Shown: positions 51,707 to 59,159 of the stretch, one piece after another
Numbering within the stretch: position 1 is the first letter of the stretch
Layout: each line of letters opens with the position of its first letter
Source of the DNA: Mycetocola miduiensis
GTDB lineage: Bacteria > Actinomycetota > Actinomycetes > Actinomycetales > Microbacteriaceae
DNA length: 64,000 nucleotides
Reading direction: 5' to 3'
NCBI RefSeq assembly: GCF_900115155.1
Contig: NZ_FOVM01000003.1
Location: forward strand, 86,747 to 150,746
Translations under genes and position numbers: made by a program
Notes under the pieces: generated by a model
Told to the model about the DNA's origin: nothing
The model's database searches: none
Seen by the model: only the letters and a program-made list of their open reading frames with translations

Positions 51707-51744
51707 ATCGATAGAAAGATATCGATAAACAACAGGAAACGCAA
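51707..51744 (-). promoter_or_regulatory. Promoter and palindromic operator of the DUF2975/HTH/GNAT operon
   Basis: On the minus strand a -35 TTGCGT (51739-51744) and -10 TATCTT (51717-51722) are separated by 16 bases. The -10 lies inside a perfect inverted repeat, ATCGATA (51707-51713), 6-base spacer, TATCGAT (51720-51726). The position fits repression by the operon's own HTH protein. This A/T-rich island stands out from its surroundings. Confidence 0.65.
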
Positions 51745-51806
51745 GTCTCTCGATGGCTGTGCCGCGCGCCACCAACACCGACCGTAAAGCCTCCGGTCGG
51801 GTCGGC

Positions 51807-52241
51807 TCAGCGCTCGTAGGTGCCGACGAGCGTAGCCTGGCCGACCATCGCATCGACGTGGCTGCGGAGGAACTCGTCGCGGGAAGGCAACCCGTCGACG
51901 GACCTGGACAGAGCGTAGACGGTGAAGGCGTAATGGTGCGCACCGTGGCCCGCCGGGGGCTTTGGGGCGTACCAGCCCGATCGGCCTGCATCATTCGGCC
52001 CTTCCCGGTAGTCGGCGTCCTCGACGGTCGTCGTCGTCGGGGCGAGGCCATAGACGGTCCAGTGGGTGAACCCGCCAGGACCGGGGGCGTCAGGGTCGTG
52101 GCAGATCACCGCGAGCTCCACCGCAGCGGGCGGGATCCCGTCGATGGTGAGTGACGGAATGGCGTTGTCGCCGTCGCCAGTGAACCGCCTGGGAATCGGC
52201 TCACCGTCGTCGAAGGCGTCTGAACGGATCGCGAGTGTCAT
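51807..52241 (-). CDS. YbhB/YbcL-family (PEBP) protein
   Basis: A 144-residue phosphatidylethanolamine-binding/Raf kinase inhibitor-like protein. It shows AFDDGEPIPRRFTGDGDN, ICHDPDAPGPGGFTHWTVYGL (ligand pocket with the conserved DPDAP and HW) and HHYAFTVYAL. It has no signal peptide, so it is cytosolic. GAGGG lies 8 bases before the ATG at 52241; a longer start 39 bases upstream is less likely. No bacterial role is established for this family. Confidence 0.93.
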   Translation of the reverse strand: MTLAIRSDAFDDGEPIPRRFTGDGDNAIPSLTIDGIPPAAVELAVICHDPDAPGPGGFTHWTVYGLAPTTTTVEDADYREGPNDAGRSGWYAPKPPAGHGAHHYAFTVYALSRSVDGLPSRDEFLRSHVDAMVGQATLVGTYER

Positions 52242-52343
52242 CGAGGGAACCCTCTTTCTCATCCGGTGCGCGAGGTTCATGCCCCGCGATAGCCATTCTG
52301 ATCCGGATTGGACGCCGAGGGTATGTCCCTGTTCCGCGCGCCT

Positions 52344-53105
52344 TTACGAACCCGGGGTCGGCGTGCGACCGACCGCATAGCGGAACGCATTGACCAGGCG
52401 ATAGCCGCCAGACGGCGTCCGGAAGGGCCTGGCGGCGGCCGTCACGGTATCGAACCCCGCTGCAATGCCTTCTTCGTCCTCGCCCAGCAGGACACCGCGT
52501 ACCAGGCGATCGTCGTTTTCGGCTCCCCAGACGACGTCCACGATGTCGGTCACGACCACTTCGAGTCCCGCGTCGCGAAGAAGTTCGGCCAGTCCCCCAG
52601 GCATCCGCAGTTCGCCGTCGGGCTGCGGGGCTTCCCCGAACGATCGGGCGACGGCCGCTTCGATTCCGTGAATATCGTTACGAGCCCCTTCAGCCCAGTT
52701 GGCCACAGCCACGAATCCGCCCGACTGCGTGACCCGCACCATTTCCGCGACCGCGGCATCCGGGTCCTCGGTGAACTGCAGGGCATTGATCGCCGCCACA
52801 ACGCCGAAGGACGCATCGGGCCACGGCAACGATTCTGCGCCGCCCGGGCGGATGTCGCCCTCGGGAACCGCAGCACGAGCGAGCTCGATCATGCCGGGCG
52901 CCGGGTCGACCCCCGCGGCGGCGACTCCGGCGTCGGCGAGCATGCGGAGAAACTCACCGCTCCCGCAGCCGATGTCCAGAACCCTGCTTCCCGGACGGAT
53001 GCCGGTGGCATCGAGGATTGCGCGGCGCACCGGATCGGCGACGTCGCCCCAGAGCTCGGCCCACTCCGCCGACACCATCGACCAGACATCGTCAGTTTCG
53101 TCCAC
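52344..53105 (-). CDS. Class I SAM-dependent methyltransferase (UbiE-like)
   Basis: A 253-residue methyltransferase with VLDIGCGSGEFLRMLADAG (SAM motif I), GVDPAPGMIE (motif post-I) and PDASFGVVAAINALQF (motif II/III), in the UbiE/Methyltransf_11 pattern. GGAGGAGG lies 5 bases before the GTG at 53105, which fixes the start; a much longer upstream frame is rejected. Small-molecule substrate unknown. It is divergent from the truncated HTH gene. Confidence 0.9.
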   Translation of the reverse strand: MDETDDVWSMVSAEWAELWGDVADPVRRAILDATGIRPGSRVLDIGCGSGEFLRMLADAGVAAAGVDPAPGMIELARAAVPEGDIRPGGAESLPWPDASFGVVAAINALQFTEDPDAAVAEMVRVTQSGGFVAVANWAEGARNDIHGIEAAVARSFGEAPQPDGELRMPGGLAELLRDAGLEVVVTDIVDVVWGAENDDRLVRGVLLGEDEEGIAAGFDTVTAAARPFRTPSGGYRLVNAFRYAVGRTPTPGS

Positions 53106-53216
53106 AATCCTCCTCCGGCGGGTGGTGCGAGTGAGCGCCCCGGCGGTCACCCTAACACCGGCTCCGTCCGCCGCTCCCGCGCCCTCCGCTTGTCGCATGT
53201 CAGTGGACAAGACATG

Positions 53217-53257
53217 ATGTAAAAAATTCCTGACACGAGGTTCACTCCGCTTTACAT
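53217..53257. promoter_or_regulatory. Inverted repeat ATGTAAA...TTTACAT with a possible promoter
   Basis: ATGTAAA (53217-53223) and TTTACAT (53251-53257) are perfect reverse complements 27 bases apart in an A/T-rich patch. Between and within them CTGACA and TTACAT could serve as -35 and -10 (16-17-base spacing) reading towards the truncated HTH gene. It may be the old operator of that regulator. Confidence 0.45.
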
Positions 53258-53291
53258 TTAGAGCATCCGATCCGACCCTCGAGGAGTCAGC

Positions 53292-53456
53292 GTGACCATC
53301 TTCACCCCCTCCATCGCTGTCACCCGCCAGACGGTCATCGCGATCGAGCAGGGCCGCTACTCCCCCTCGCTCGAGACCGCCTTCCAGATTGCCCGGGTGT
53401 TCCAGGTTCCGATCGACGACGTTTTTCGATACGACGCTCCGGCAGCGGAGAACTGA
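53292..53456 (+). pseudogene. N-terminally truncated XRE-family HTH regulator
   Basis: Only 54 codons, starting at a GTG with GAGGAG six bases upstream. From about residue 10 the protein reads VTRQTVIAIEQGRYSPSLE, then AFQIARVFQVPIDDVF, the second half of the small YgzD-type HTH regulators (normally about 65-75 residues). The first two helices, which precede SRQTV in the family, are missing and are replaced by the unrelated MTIFTPSIA. The recognition helix remains, but a fold lacking helices 1-2 would be unstable. A remnant is most likely; a start or sequencing problem is possible. Confidence 0.6.
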
Positions 53457-53486
53457 CGGATCGGCGGGAAATCGTTGGTAAACCCC

Positions 53487-53532
53487 TTGGCGGGAAACGC
53501 CGCCGGTGCTAATGTGCAACCAAATGGTTGTA
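53487..53532 (+). promoter_or_regulatory. Leaderless promoter and inverted-repeat operator of the ArsR gene
   Basis: A -35 TTGGCG (53487-53492), 17-base spacer and -10 TAATGT (53510-53515) place the transcription start at or next to the ATG at 53524. An inverted repeat CAACCA-AA-TGGTTG (53517-53530) covers the start site and first codons. It is a likely self-operator of the ArsR protein. Confidence 0.6.
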
Positions 53533-53877
53533 GATAGCGAGCGGGACACTGAGGTGGATCGCATCTTCCAGGCACTGGCGGATGCGACCCGCCGCGACAT
53601 CGTGGCGCGCACCCTCACCCACGAACTGTCCGTCTCGGCGATCGCCGAACACTACGCGATGAGCTTCGCCGCTGTGCAGAAGCATGTGGCGGTGCTCGAA
53701 CGTGCGTCTCTCATCACCAAGGTGCGGCGGGGCCGGGAACAGCTCGTGCATTCGAATGCGGATACCCTCCGCCGGGCGGCACAGCTGCTCGACGCTTACG
53801 AGAAGATCTGGCACTCACGTGCCGCACGCATCGGAGACATCCTCCTCGCCGAACCAGAGAAAGGAACAGAACAGTGA
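53524..53877 (+). CDS. ArsR-family regulator paired with an AHSA1 protein
   Basis: A 117-residue winged-helix regulator: DRIFQALADATRRDIVART, LSVSAIAEHYAMSFAAVQKHVAVLERA (HTH), VRRGREQLVHS (wing). No Cys metal-binding site is seen, as usual for the ArsR proteins encoded next to SRPBCC genes. I chose the ATG at 53524; in-frame ATGs lie at 53512 and earlier. The start sits inside a CAACCA/TGGTTG palindrome and has a -10 9 bases upstream, so the message may be leaderless. Its stop overlaps the next start as GTGA. Confidence 0.9.
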   Translation: MVVDSERDTEVDRIFQALADATRRDIVARTLTHELSVSAIAEHYAMSFAAVQKHVAVLERASLITKVRRGREQLVHSNADTLRRAAQLLDAYEKIWHSRAARIGDILLAEPEKGTEQ

Positions 53878-54374
53878 CCGTGATCAGCTCACACAAGGAC
53901 GTGAACAACCTGACCTTCACCGTCACCGCGGAATTCACCGCCGGCGTCGACCAGGTCTGGCAGGTTTGGGAGAACCCCCGCCTGCTCGAACGGTGGTGGG
54001 GACCCCCGACCTGGCCCGCGACGTTCGACAAGCTCGAATTCCGGCGCGGCGGGGATGCCCGCTATTACATGACGGGTCCGGAGGGCGAGAAGGCGCGAGG
54101 CTGGTGGAAGATCATCGACGTGTCGGCGCCGCGCCGCTTCGAGTTCGATGACGGGTTCGCCGGAGACGACGGCGAGCCTCTCGACCCAGCAGACACGACG
54201 CGCTGCGTCGTCACCCTCGAGGAAGATGGCGGCATCACACGGATGACGTCGGTCACGACATTCAAGAGCGCTGATCAGCTCGAGCAGATGTCGGAGATGG
54301 GCATGGAAGAGGGCACGACGGAGGCGATGGCCCAGATCGACGAGATCCTGTCCGAAACGTCCGTCAGCCGCTGA
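53874..54374 (+). CDS. SRPBCC/AHSA1-family protein
   Basis: A 166-residue START-like protein with AEFTAGVDQVWQVWENPRLLERWWGPPTWP at the N-terminus (shown in part by its RWWGPP hallmark), a central RYYMTGPEG strand and a late MTSVTTFKS strand. AHSA1 relatives have a hydrophobic pocket but usually no known ligand. The GTG overlaps the ArsR stop, so the two are an operon, presumably with the ArsR protein sensing something and controlling both. A terminator follows at once. Confidence 0.9.
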   Translation: MTVISSHKDVNNLTFTVTAEFTAGVDQVWQVWENPRLLERWWGPPTWPATFDKLEFRRGGDARYYMTGPEGEKARGWWKIIDVSAPRRFEFDDGFAGDDGEPLDPADTTRCVVTLEEDGGITRMTSVTTFKSADQLEQMSEMGMEEGTTEAMAQIDEILSETSVSR

Positions 54375-54389
54375 TCCCCTGGCGCACGG

Positions 54390-54420
54390 ACGCCCTCGAG
54401 AACCAGGTTCTCGAGGGCGT
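54390..54420. terminator. Bidirectional 15-bp hairpin terminator
   Basis: ACGCCCTCGAGAACC (54390-54404) and GGTTCTCGAGGGCGT (54406-54420) are perfect reverse complements. The hairpin lies between the convergent AHSA1 and msrA genes, 15 bases from each stop, and can serve both. Confidence 0.85.
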
Positions 54421-54435
54421 CTTCACGTCTGCGAC

Positions 54436-54957
54436 CTAGCCGGCGACTTCCGCCTCGCGGTGCGGGAGCTTCCAGCCCGGGCGGACGAAGTGGCAGGTGT
54501 AGCCGTTGGGGTACTTCACCAGGTAGTCCTGGTGTTCTTCCTCTGCCTCCCAGAAGTCTTCGGCGGGAGTGACCTCGGTGACGACCTTGCCCGGCCAGAG
54601 GCCGGATGCGTCGACGTCGGCGATGGTCTCATCGGCGACGCTTTTTTGCTCATCGCTGAGGTAGAAAATCGCCGATCGATAGCTCGCACCGATGTCGTTG
54701 CCCTGGCGGTTCCTGGTCGAGGGGTCGTGAATCTGGAAGAAGAACTCAAGCAAGTCACGGTAGGAGATCTGCGTCGGGTCGAAAACGATCTCAACCGCCT
54801 CCGCGTGGTTCCCATGGTTGCGATACGTCGCGTTCGGGGTTTCCCCGCCTGAGTAGCCGACGCGGGTCGAGAGAACTCCCGGGCGTTTGCGGAGGAGCTC
54901 CTGCGCTCCCCAGAAACAGCCGCCTGCGAGGATCGCGGTTTCAGTCGTGCCGGTCAT
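54436..54957 (-). CDS. msrA: Peptide-methionine (S)-S-oxide reductase
   Basis: Repairs oxidised methionine in proteins. The 173-residue enzyme has the active-site GGCFWG with Cys14, the Glu and Asp of the [11 protein letters not shown] region, and [19 protein letters not shown]-type substrate residues (given here in part by [12 protein letters not shown]). The length is normal for MsrA without an MsrB fusion. GAGGAGG lies 7 bases before the ATG at 54957. It is divergent from the helicase gene. Confidence 0.96.
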   Translation of the reverse strand: MTGTTETAILAGGCFWGAQELLRKRPGVLSTRVGYSGGETPNATYRNHGNHAEAVEIVFDPTQISYRDLLEFFFQIHDPSTRNRQGNDIGASYRSAIFYLSDEQKSVADETIADVDASGLWPGKVVTEVTPAEDFWEAEEEHQDYLVKYPNGYTCHFVRPGWKLPHREAEVAG

Positions 54958-55117
54958 GTGTGGCCTCCTCATGTTGAACACTGTCCATTGTCGGGCATCG
55001 TGCCGTTGATAAGAACAGGAGACCTACCGCGGCTGTTCCCGCCTTCCTGAGAACCGACCGTGAGCCGGAACTTCTTCTCCCCGAAGGCGGAGCATCCGCA
55101 CGACCGATACACACCCG

Positions 55118-55141
55118 CATAGGACTACCGTTAGTCCTATG
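55118..55141 (+). promoter_or_regulatory. Perfect hairpin containing the helicase start codon
   Basis: CATAGGACTA (55118-55127) and TAGTCCTATG (55132-55141) are perfect reverse complements around the 4-base loop CCGT. The last three bases are the helicase ATG, so in RNA the start codon would be fully paired. In DNA it is also a symmetric palindrome that a protein could bind. Confidence 0.7.
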
Positions 55142-56938
55142 ACTTCCCCTGAAACCACCGCGCCCAGCGACGAGAAAACCGCCGGCCAGAACTTCTCCGA
55201 GCTTGGACTCGCAGACGCCGTGCTCAAGGCACTGCGTGATGTTGGATACGAAACTCCGTCGGCAATCCAGGCCGCCACCATTCCCCCGCTCCTCGAGGGC
55301 CGCGATGTCGTCGGTCTCGCCCAGACCGGAACCGGCAAGACCGCCGCATTCGCCCTGCCGATCCTCTCCCGCCTCGACGTGTCGCAGAAGACTCCGCAGG
55401 CACTCGTACTCGCCCCGACCCGTGAACTCGCCCTCCAGGTCTGTGAAGCGTTCGAGAAGTATGCCGCCCATCTGAAGGGCGTGCACGTGCTGCCGGTCTA
55501 CGGCGGCCAGGGTTACGGCGTCCAGTTGTCGGCGCTGCGCCGGGGAGTCCACGTGGTCGTCGGCACCCCCGGACGCATCATGGACCACCTCGACAAAGGC
55601 ACCCTCGACCTGTCTGAGCTCAAGTACCTCGTCCTGGACGAAGCCGACGAGATGCTGAAGATGGGTTTCGCCGAGGATGTCGAGACGATCCTCGCCGACA
55701 CCCCCGACGACAAGCAGGTTGCTCTCTTCTCAGCGACCATGCCGTCGGCGATTCGCCGCATCTCGGCCAAGTACCTCCACGACCCCGAAGAGATCACGGT
55801 CAAGAGCAAGACCACGACCTCGGTGAACACGACGCAGCGCTACCTCGTCGTTTCGTACCCGCAAAAGGTCGACGCCCTCACCCGCATCCTCGAGGTCGAG
55901 AACTTCGAAGGCATGATCGTCTTCACCCGCACCAAGAACGAGACCGAAACCCTCGCCGAGAAGCTCCGTGCGCGCGGATACTCCGCCGCAGCCATTTCGG
56001 GCGACGTCGCGCAGGTACAGCGCGAGCGCACCGTCAACCAGCTCAAGTCGGGCAAGCTCGACATTCTGGTGGCAACGGATGTCGCCGCTCGCGGCCTCGA
56101 TGTCGATCGCATCAGCCACGTGGTCAACTACGACATCCCGATCGACACGGAGTCGTACGTGCACCGCATCGGACGCACCGGCCGAGCCGGACGCAGCGGC
56201 ACGGCGATCAGCTTCGTCACCCCGCGTGAACGCCGGCTGCTCACCGCCATCGAGAAGGCGACCCGCCAGCCGCTGACACAGATGCAGCTGCCGAGCGTCG
56301 ACGACGTCAATGCCACGCGTCTGAGCCGCTTCGACGACGCGATCACGCAGGCACTCGGCCAGCCGGACCGGATCGAAGCGTTCCGCGACATCATCGGGCA
56401 CTACGTGAAGCACCACGACGTGCCCGAAGCCGACGTCGCGGCCGCACTCGCCGTTGTGTCGCAGGGTGACACCCCCCTTCTGCTTTCCCCAGAGGAGATG
56501 CGCGCCCAGCGTGACCGCGACGAGCGTGACCGCAAGGAAGCGTCCGCCTCCCGGCCGAGCCGGGACGACCGCGGCCCGTCACGTTTCGACAAGGGCGACC
56601 GCGGCAGCCGACCTGAGCGCCGTCCACGTGGTGCCGGCGATTCGTCGCTCGCGACCTACCGCATCGCTGTCGGCAAACGCCACAAGGTCGAACCGCGTCA
56701 GATCGTGGGCGCCCTCGCGAACGAAGGCGGCCTCAGCCGGAATGACTTCGGCCACATCGACATCCGACCGGAGTTCTCGCTAGTCGAACTGCCGGCAGAC
56801 CTGCCGGACGACGTGCTCTCGAGGCTCACCGGCACGCGCATCGGTGGCAAGCTGATCGAGCTTCGGCCCGACCGCGGCGCCCCAAGCAAGCGTGGCGACG
56901 ACCGTGATGACCGCCCGGCGCGCAAGCCTCGGCGCTAG
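55139..56938 (+). CDS. deaD: DEAD-box RNA helicase (DeaD/CshA type)
   Basis: A 599-residue ATP-dependent RNA helicase. Motifs in order: Q motif (FSELGLADAVLKAL...PSAIQ), AQTGTGKTAAF (I), PTRELALQV (Ia), DEADEM (II), SATMP (III), ARGLDVDRI (V) and HRIGRTGRAGR (VI). After a charged linker (about 440-495) comes a DbpA-type RNA-binding domain (about 497-573) and a basic tail. It likely helps ribosome assembly and mRNA turnover, especially in the cold. There is no proper Shine-Dalgarno, and the ATG forms one arm of a perfect hairpin, so translation may be self-controlled. Confidence 0.95.
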   Translation: MTSPETTAPSDEKTAGQNFSELGLADAVLKALRDVGYETPSAIQAATIPPLLEGRDVVGLAQTGTGKTAAFALPILSRLDVSQKTPQALVLAPTRELALQVCEAFEKYAAHLKGVHVLPVYGGQGYGVQLSALRRGVHVVVGTPGRIMDHLDKGTLDLSELKYLVLDEADEMLKMGFAEDVETILADTPDDKQVALFSATMPSAIRRISAKYLHDPEEITVKSKTTTSVNTTQRYLVVSYPQKVDALTRILEVENFEGMIVFTRTKNETETLAEKLRARGYSAAAISGDVAQVQRERTVNQLKSGKLDILVATDVAARGLDVDRISHVVNYDIPIDTESYVHRIGRTGRAGRSGTAISFVTPRERRLLTAIEKATRQPLTQMQLPSVDDVNATRLSRFDDAITQALGQPDRIEAFRDIIGHYVKHHDVPEADVAAALAVVSQGDTPLLLSPEEMRAQRDRDERDRKEASASRPSRDDRGPSRFDKGDRGSRPERRPRGAGDSSLATYRIAVGKRHKVEPRQIVGALANEGGLSRNDFGHIDIRPEFSLVELPADLPDDVLSRLTGTRIGGKLIELRPDRGAPSKRGDDRDDRPARKPRR

Positions 56939-56939
56939 C

Positions 56940-57082
56940 CGCCCCGCCACACACGGCTCGGCCGCAAACGGTTGTTCGCGCCGTTGCTCGGTCGCGAATG
57001 GCTGGACTTTCGCGAAAAGTCCGGCCGTTCTCGTCCACGCAACGCGGATGCCGCCCCGCCACACCCCGCTCGCTCGCAAACG
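56940..57082. repeat. Direct repeat and terminator-like hairpin after deaD
   Basis: The 173-base gap after deaD carries two copies of GCCCCGCCACAC... ending CGCAAACGG (56940-56970 and 57052-57082). Between them GAATGGCTGGACTTT (56996-57010) and AAAGTCCGGCCGTTC (57016-57030) form a 15-bp stem with two mismatches and a 5-base loop, a plausible deaD terminator. Confidence 0.55.
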
Positions 57083-57111
57083 GCCGGACGCGCCCGTGGC
57101 ATCCTGAGGGG

Positions 57112-57408
57112 ATGTGGATCGGCTGGGTCGAATTCGACCTCCTACTCGGGGACGTGCATACCCTCAAGGAGAAACGCTCAGTGGTGCGACCCCTCGTCGC
57201 GGAGCTCAGGCGCCGCTTCGAGGTGAGCGCGGCCGAGGTCGGTCACCTCGATCTCCATCGACGCACTGCGATCGGAACGACCGTCGTGTCAGCGGATCGC
57301 CGGCACGCCGTCGATGTGCTCGATGAGGTGGAGCGTTCGGTGGCGAACCGTCCGGAGTTCGAGATGCTGTCGGCACATCGCGGATATCTCACATCGCACG
57401 ACGAGTAG
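57112..57408 (+). CDS. DUF503-family protein (YlxP-like)
   Basis: A 98-residue protein with WVEFDLLLGDVHTLKEKRSV and a ferredoxin-like strand-helix pattern, the hallmark of DUF503/YlxP. In some bacteria it lies near rbfA and a role in ribosome biogenesis has been suggested, but nothing is proven. GAGGGG lies directly before the ATG. It follows the helicase gene but a hairpin separates them. Confidence 0.88.
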   Translation: MWIGWVEFDLLLGDVHTLKEKRSVVRPLVAELRRRFEVSAAEVGHLDLHRRTAIGTTVVSADRRHAVDVLDEVERSVANRPEFEMLSAHRGYLTSHDE

Positions 57409-57505
57409 AAGAAAGAGACGCCAGCCGTCCTTCGGGGCCGCAGTTGGCGCACCCGCCACACACCGACCAGACTAAGAAGACGCCCCCGACTGAGAGAAGT
57501 ACTTC

Positions 57506-58573
57506 ATGCCCGAAGCCGTCGATCCACGCGTCGCCGTCTACATCGACTTCGACAACATCGTCATCTCTCGGTACGACCAGGTGCACGGACGCAGCCAGTT
57601 CATGCGCGACAAACCGCGTGGGTTCAGCCCCGCAGACCGCAAAGCCGACCCGGAGATCGCCGAGAAACTCAACCGCGCCACCGTCGACGTCGGGGCCATC
57701 ATCGACTTCGCGTCGTCGTTCGGCACCATCGTGCTGACTCGCGCGTACGCCGACTGGTCCGCCCCGGTGAACGCCGACTACCGCGGTCAGCTGGTCAACC
57801 GCGCCGTCGATCTCGTGCAGTTGTTCCCGGCCGCCGCGTACGCGAAAAACGGTGCCGACATCCGTCTCGCCGTCGACACAGTTGAAGACATGTTCCGGCT
57901 CCCCGACCTCACCCACGTGATCATCGTCGCCGGCGACTCCGATTACATCCCCCTCGCGCAACGCTGCAAACGGCTGGGCCGGTACGTTGTCGGCATCGGC
58001 GTCGCTGGCTCGACCAGCCGGTCGCTCGCTGCGGCCTGTGACGAGTTCGCCTCATACGACGCGCTGCCAGGTGTGAAGCCGATCGCCCCGGCGGCCGAAG
58101 CCACGGCGGCCCCTGAGGCGGCCCCAGCGGCCACGCGTCCCTCCCGCTCCAAGAAGACAGCGACGGATGCCACTTCAGCAGAACCTGCGAAGGATGTCGC
58201 CCCTCCTGCCGCGCCGGTCTTCTCAGATCCGGAGTCGGCTCTTGGCGCACCGCGCCGTCGGGCGTCACGGCGCGCGAAGTCGCCTGAACCAGTCGTTGAC
58301 GACGAATTCGACGTCGAACCGGACCCACAGGAGGTCGCCACCGGGCTGCTCGAACGGGCCCTGCGGCTGGGGCACGAAAAGGACGACGCCGACTGGCTGC
58401 ACAGTTCGAACGTGAAAACACAGATGAAGCGGATGGATCCCTCGTTCAGCGAGAAGGCACTCGGCTTCCGCTCGTTCTCCGATTTCGTGAAGTCTCGTGA
58501 CACCGTCGCCGAGATCGACGAGACCAGCACAGCACGCCTCGTGCGCCTGGTTCCGGCGCTCTCCGACCGGTAG
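57506..58573 (+). CDS. NYN-domain protein with C-terminal LOTUS/OST-HTH domain
   Basis: A 355-residue protein. The N-terminal PIN-like NYN domain (about 7-190) has AVYIDFDNI, ADIRLAVDTVEDM and VAGDSDYIPLAQ, which supply the acidic metal-binding residues of an RNase. A low-complexity Ala/Pro/Glu linker (about 195-265) leads to a C-terminal OST-HTH/LOTUS-like domain (about 277-350; LLERALRLGHEKDDADWLH...FRSFSDFVKSR), expected to bind RNA. The combination suggests a regulated ribonuclease; the target is unknown. It follows the DUF503 gene by about 100 bases. Confidence 0.88.
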   Translation: MPEAVDPRVAVYIDFDNIVISRYDQVHGRSQFMRDKPRGFSPADRKADPEIAEKLNRATVDVGAIIDFASSFGTIVLTRAYADWSAPVNADYRGQLVNRAVDLVQLFPAAAYAKNGADIRLAVDTVEDMFRLPDLTHVIIVAGDSDYIPLAQRCKRLGRYVVGIGVAGSTSRSLAAACDEFASYDALPGVKPIAPAAEATAAPEAAPAATRPSRSKKTATDATSAEPAKDVAPPAAPVFSDPESALGAPRRRASRRAKSPEPVVDDEFDVEPDPQEVATGLLERALRLGHEKDDADWLHSSNVKTQMKRMDPSFSEKALGFRSFSDFVKSRDTVAEIDETSTARLVRLVPALSDR

Positions 58574-58690
58574 TCACCGCTCGGCCGGTTCACCCTGGCC
58601 GGGCAAGCACTCGCGGCTGGGCGTGGAGACCGTCAACGGGCTCCACGATCTTTCACGACAGAGTTGTCCGAGTTCGCACCACGCTAGCGG

Positions 58691-59056
58691 TCAGCGAGCC
58701 TCGCGGATCTCCGCGGTTCGCACCACGACAGCGTAAATGATCGTGATGTCGACGGCGATGACGATGAAGGACCACCATGGCTGCAACGGGACGAGGAACA
58801 TCTGCACGACGGCGCTGAGAACGGCGAGAATGATCGCCGTGACGCGCGCCCAGCCGGTTTCGGTGAAGAGCCCGAATCCGGTGGCGATCAGGAGGGCACC
58901 GAGGATCAGGTTGGTCCAGCCCCAGCCCTGCGCGTTGAGGAGCCACAGGTCTCCTTCACTGACGGCGTAGTACGTGTTGGGGCCGATGACAGCGGCCAGC
59001 CCCTGGATGACGCTGAACAAACCGCTGACCAGAAGGATGATCGCCGCAAACCGCAC
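58691..59056 (-). CDS. DUF7144-like four-helix membrane protein
   Basis: A 121-residue protein with four hydrophobic segments and the pattern GLAAVIGPNTYYAV, WGWTNLILGALLIATGFGLF and PWWSFIVIAVDITIIYAVV, common to small actinobacterial membrane proteins of the DUF7144 type. The GTG start has AAGGA 4 bases upstream. It lies about 100 bases beyond the larger membrane protein gene on the same strand. Function unknown. Confidence 0.82.
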   Translation of the reverse strand: MRFAAIILLVSGLFSVIQGLAAVIGPNTYYAVSEGDLWLLNAQGWGWTNLILGALLIATGFGLFTETGWARVTAIILAVLSAVVQMFLVPLQPWWSFIVIAVDITIIYAVVVRTAEIREAR

Positions 59057-59159
59057 CTATCCTTCCCACTCCGATTGCGACGTGGCCCGGCGGGAACCTG
59101 CAGTGCTCATGATGTCGTCCTCTCGGATGGTTGTGTGCGCGCCATGTTTCCCGGCAGTA

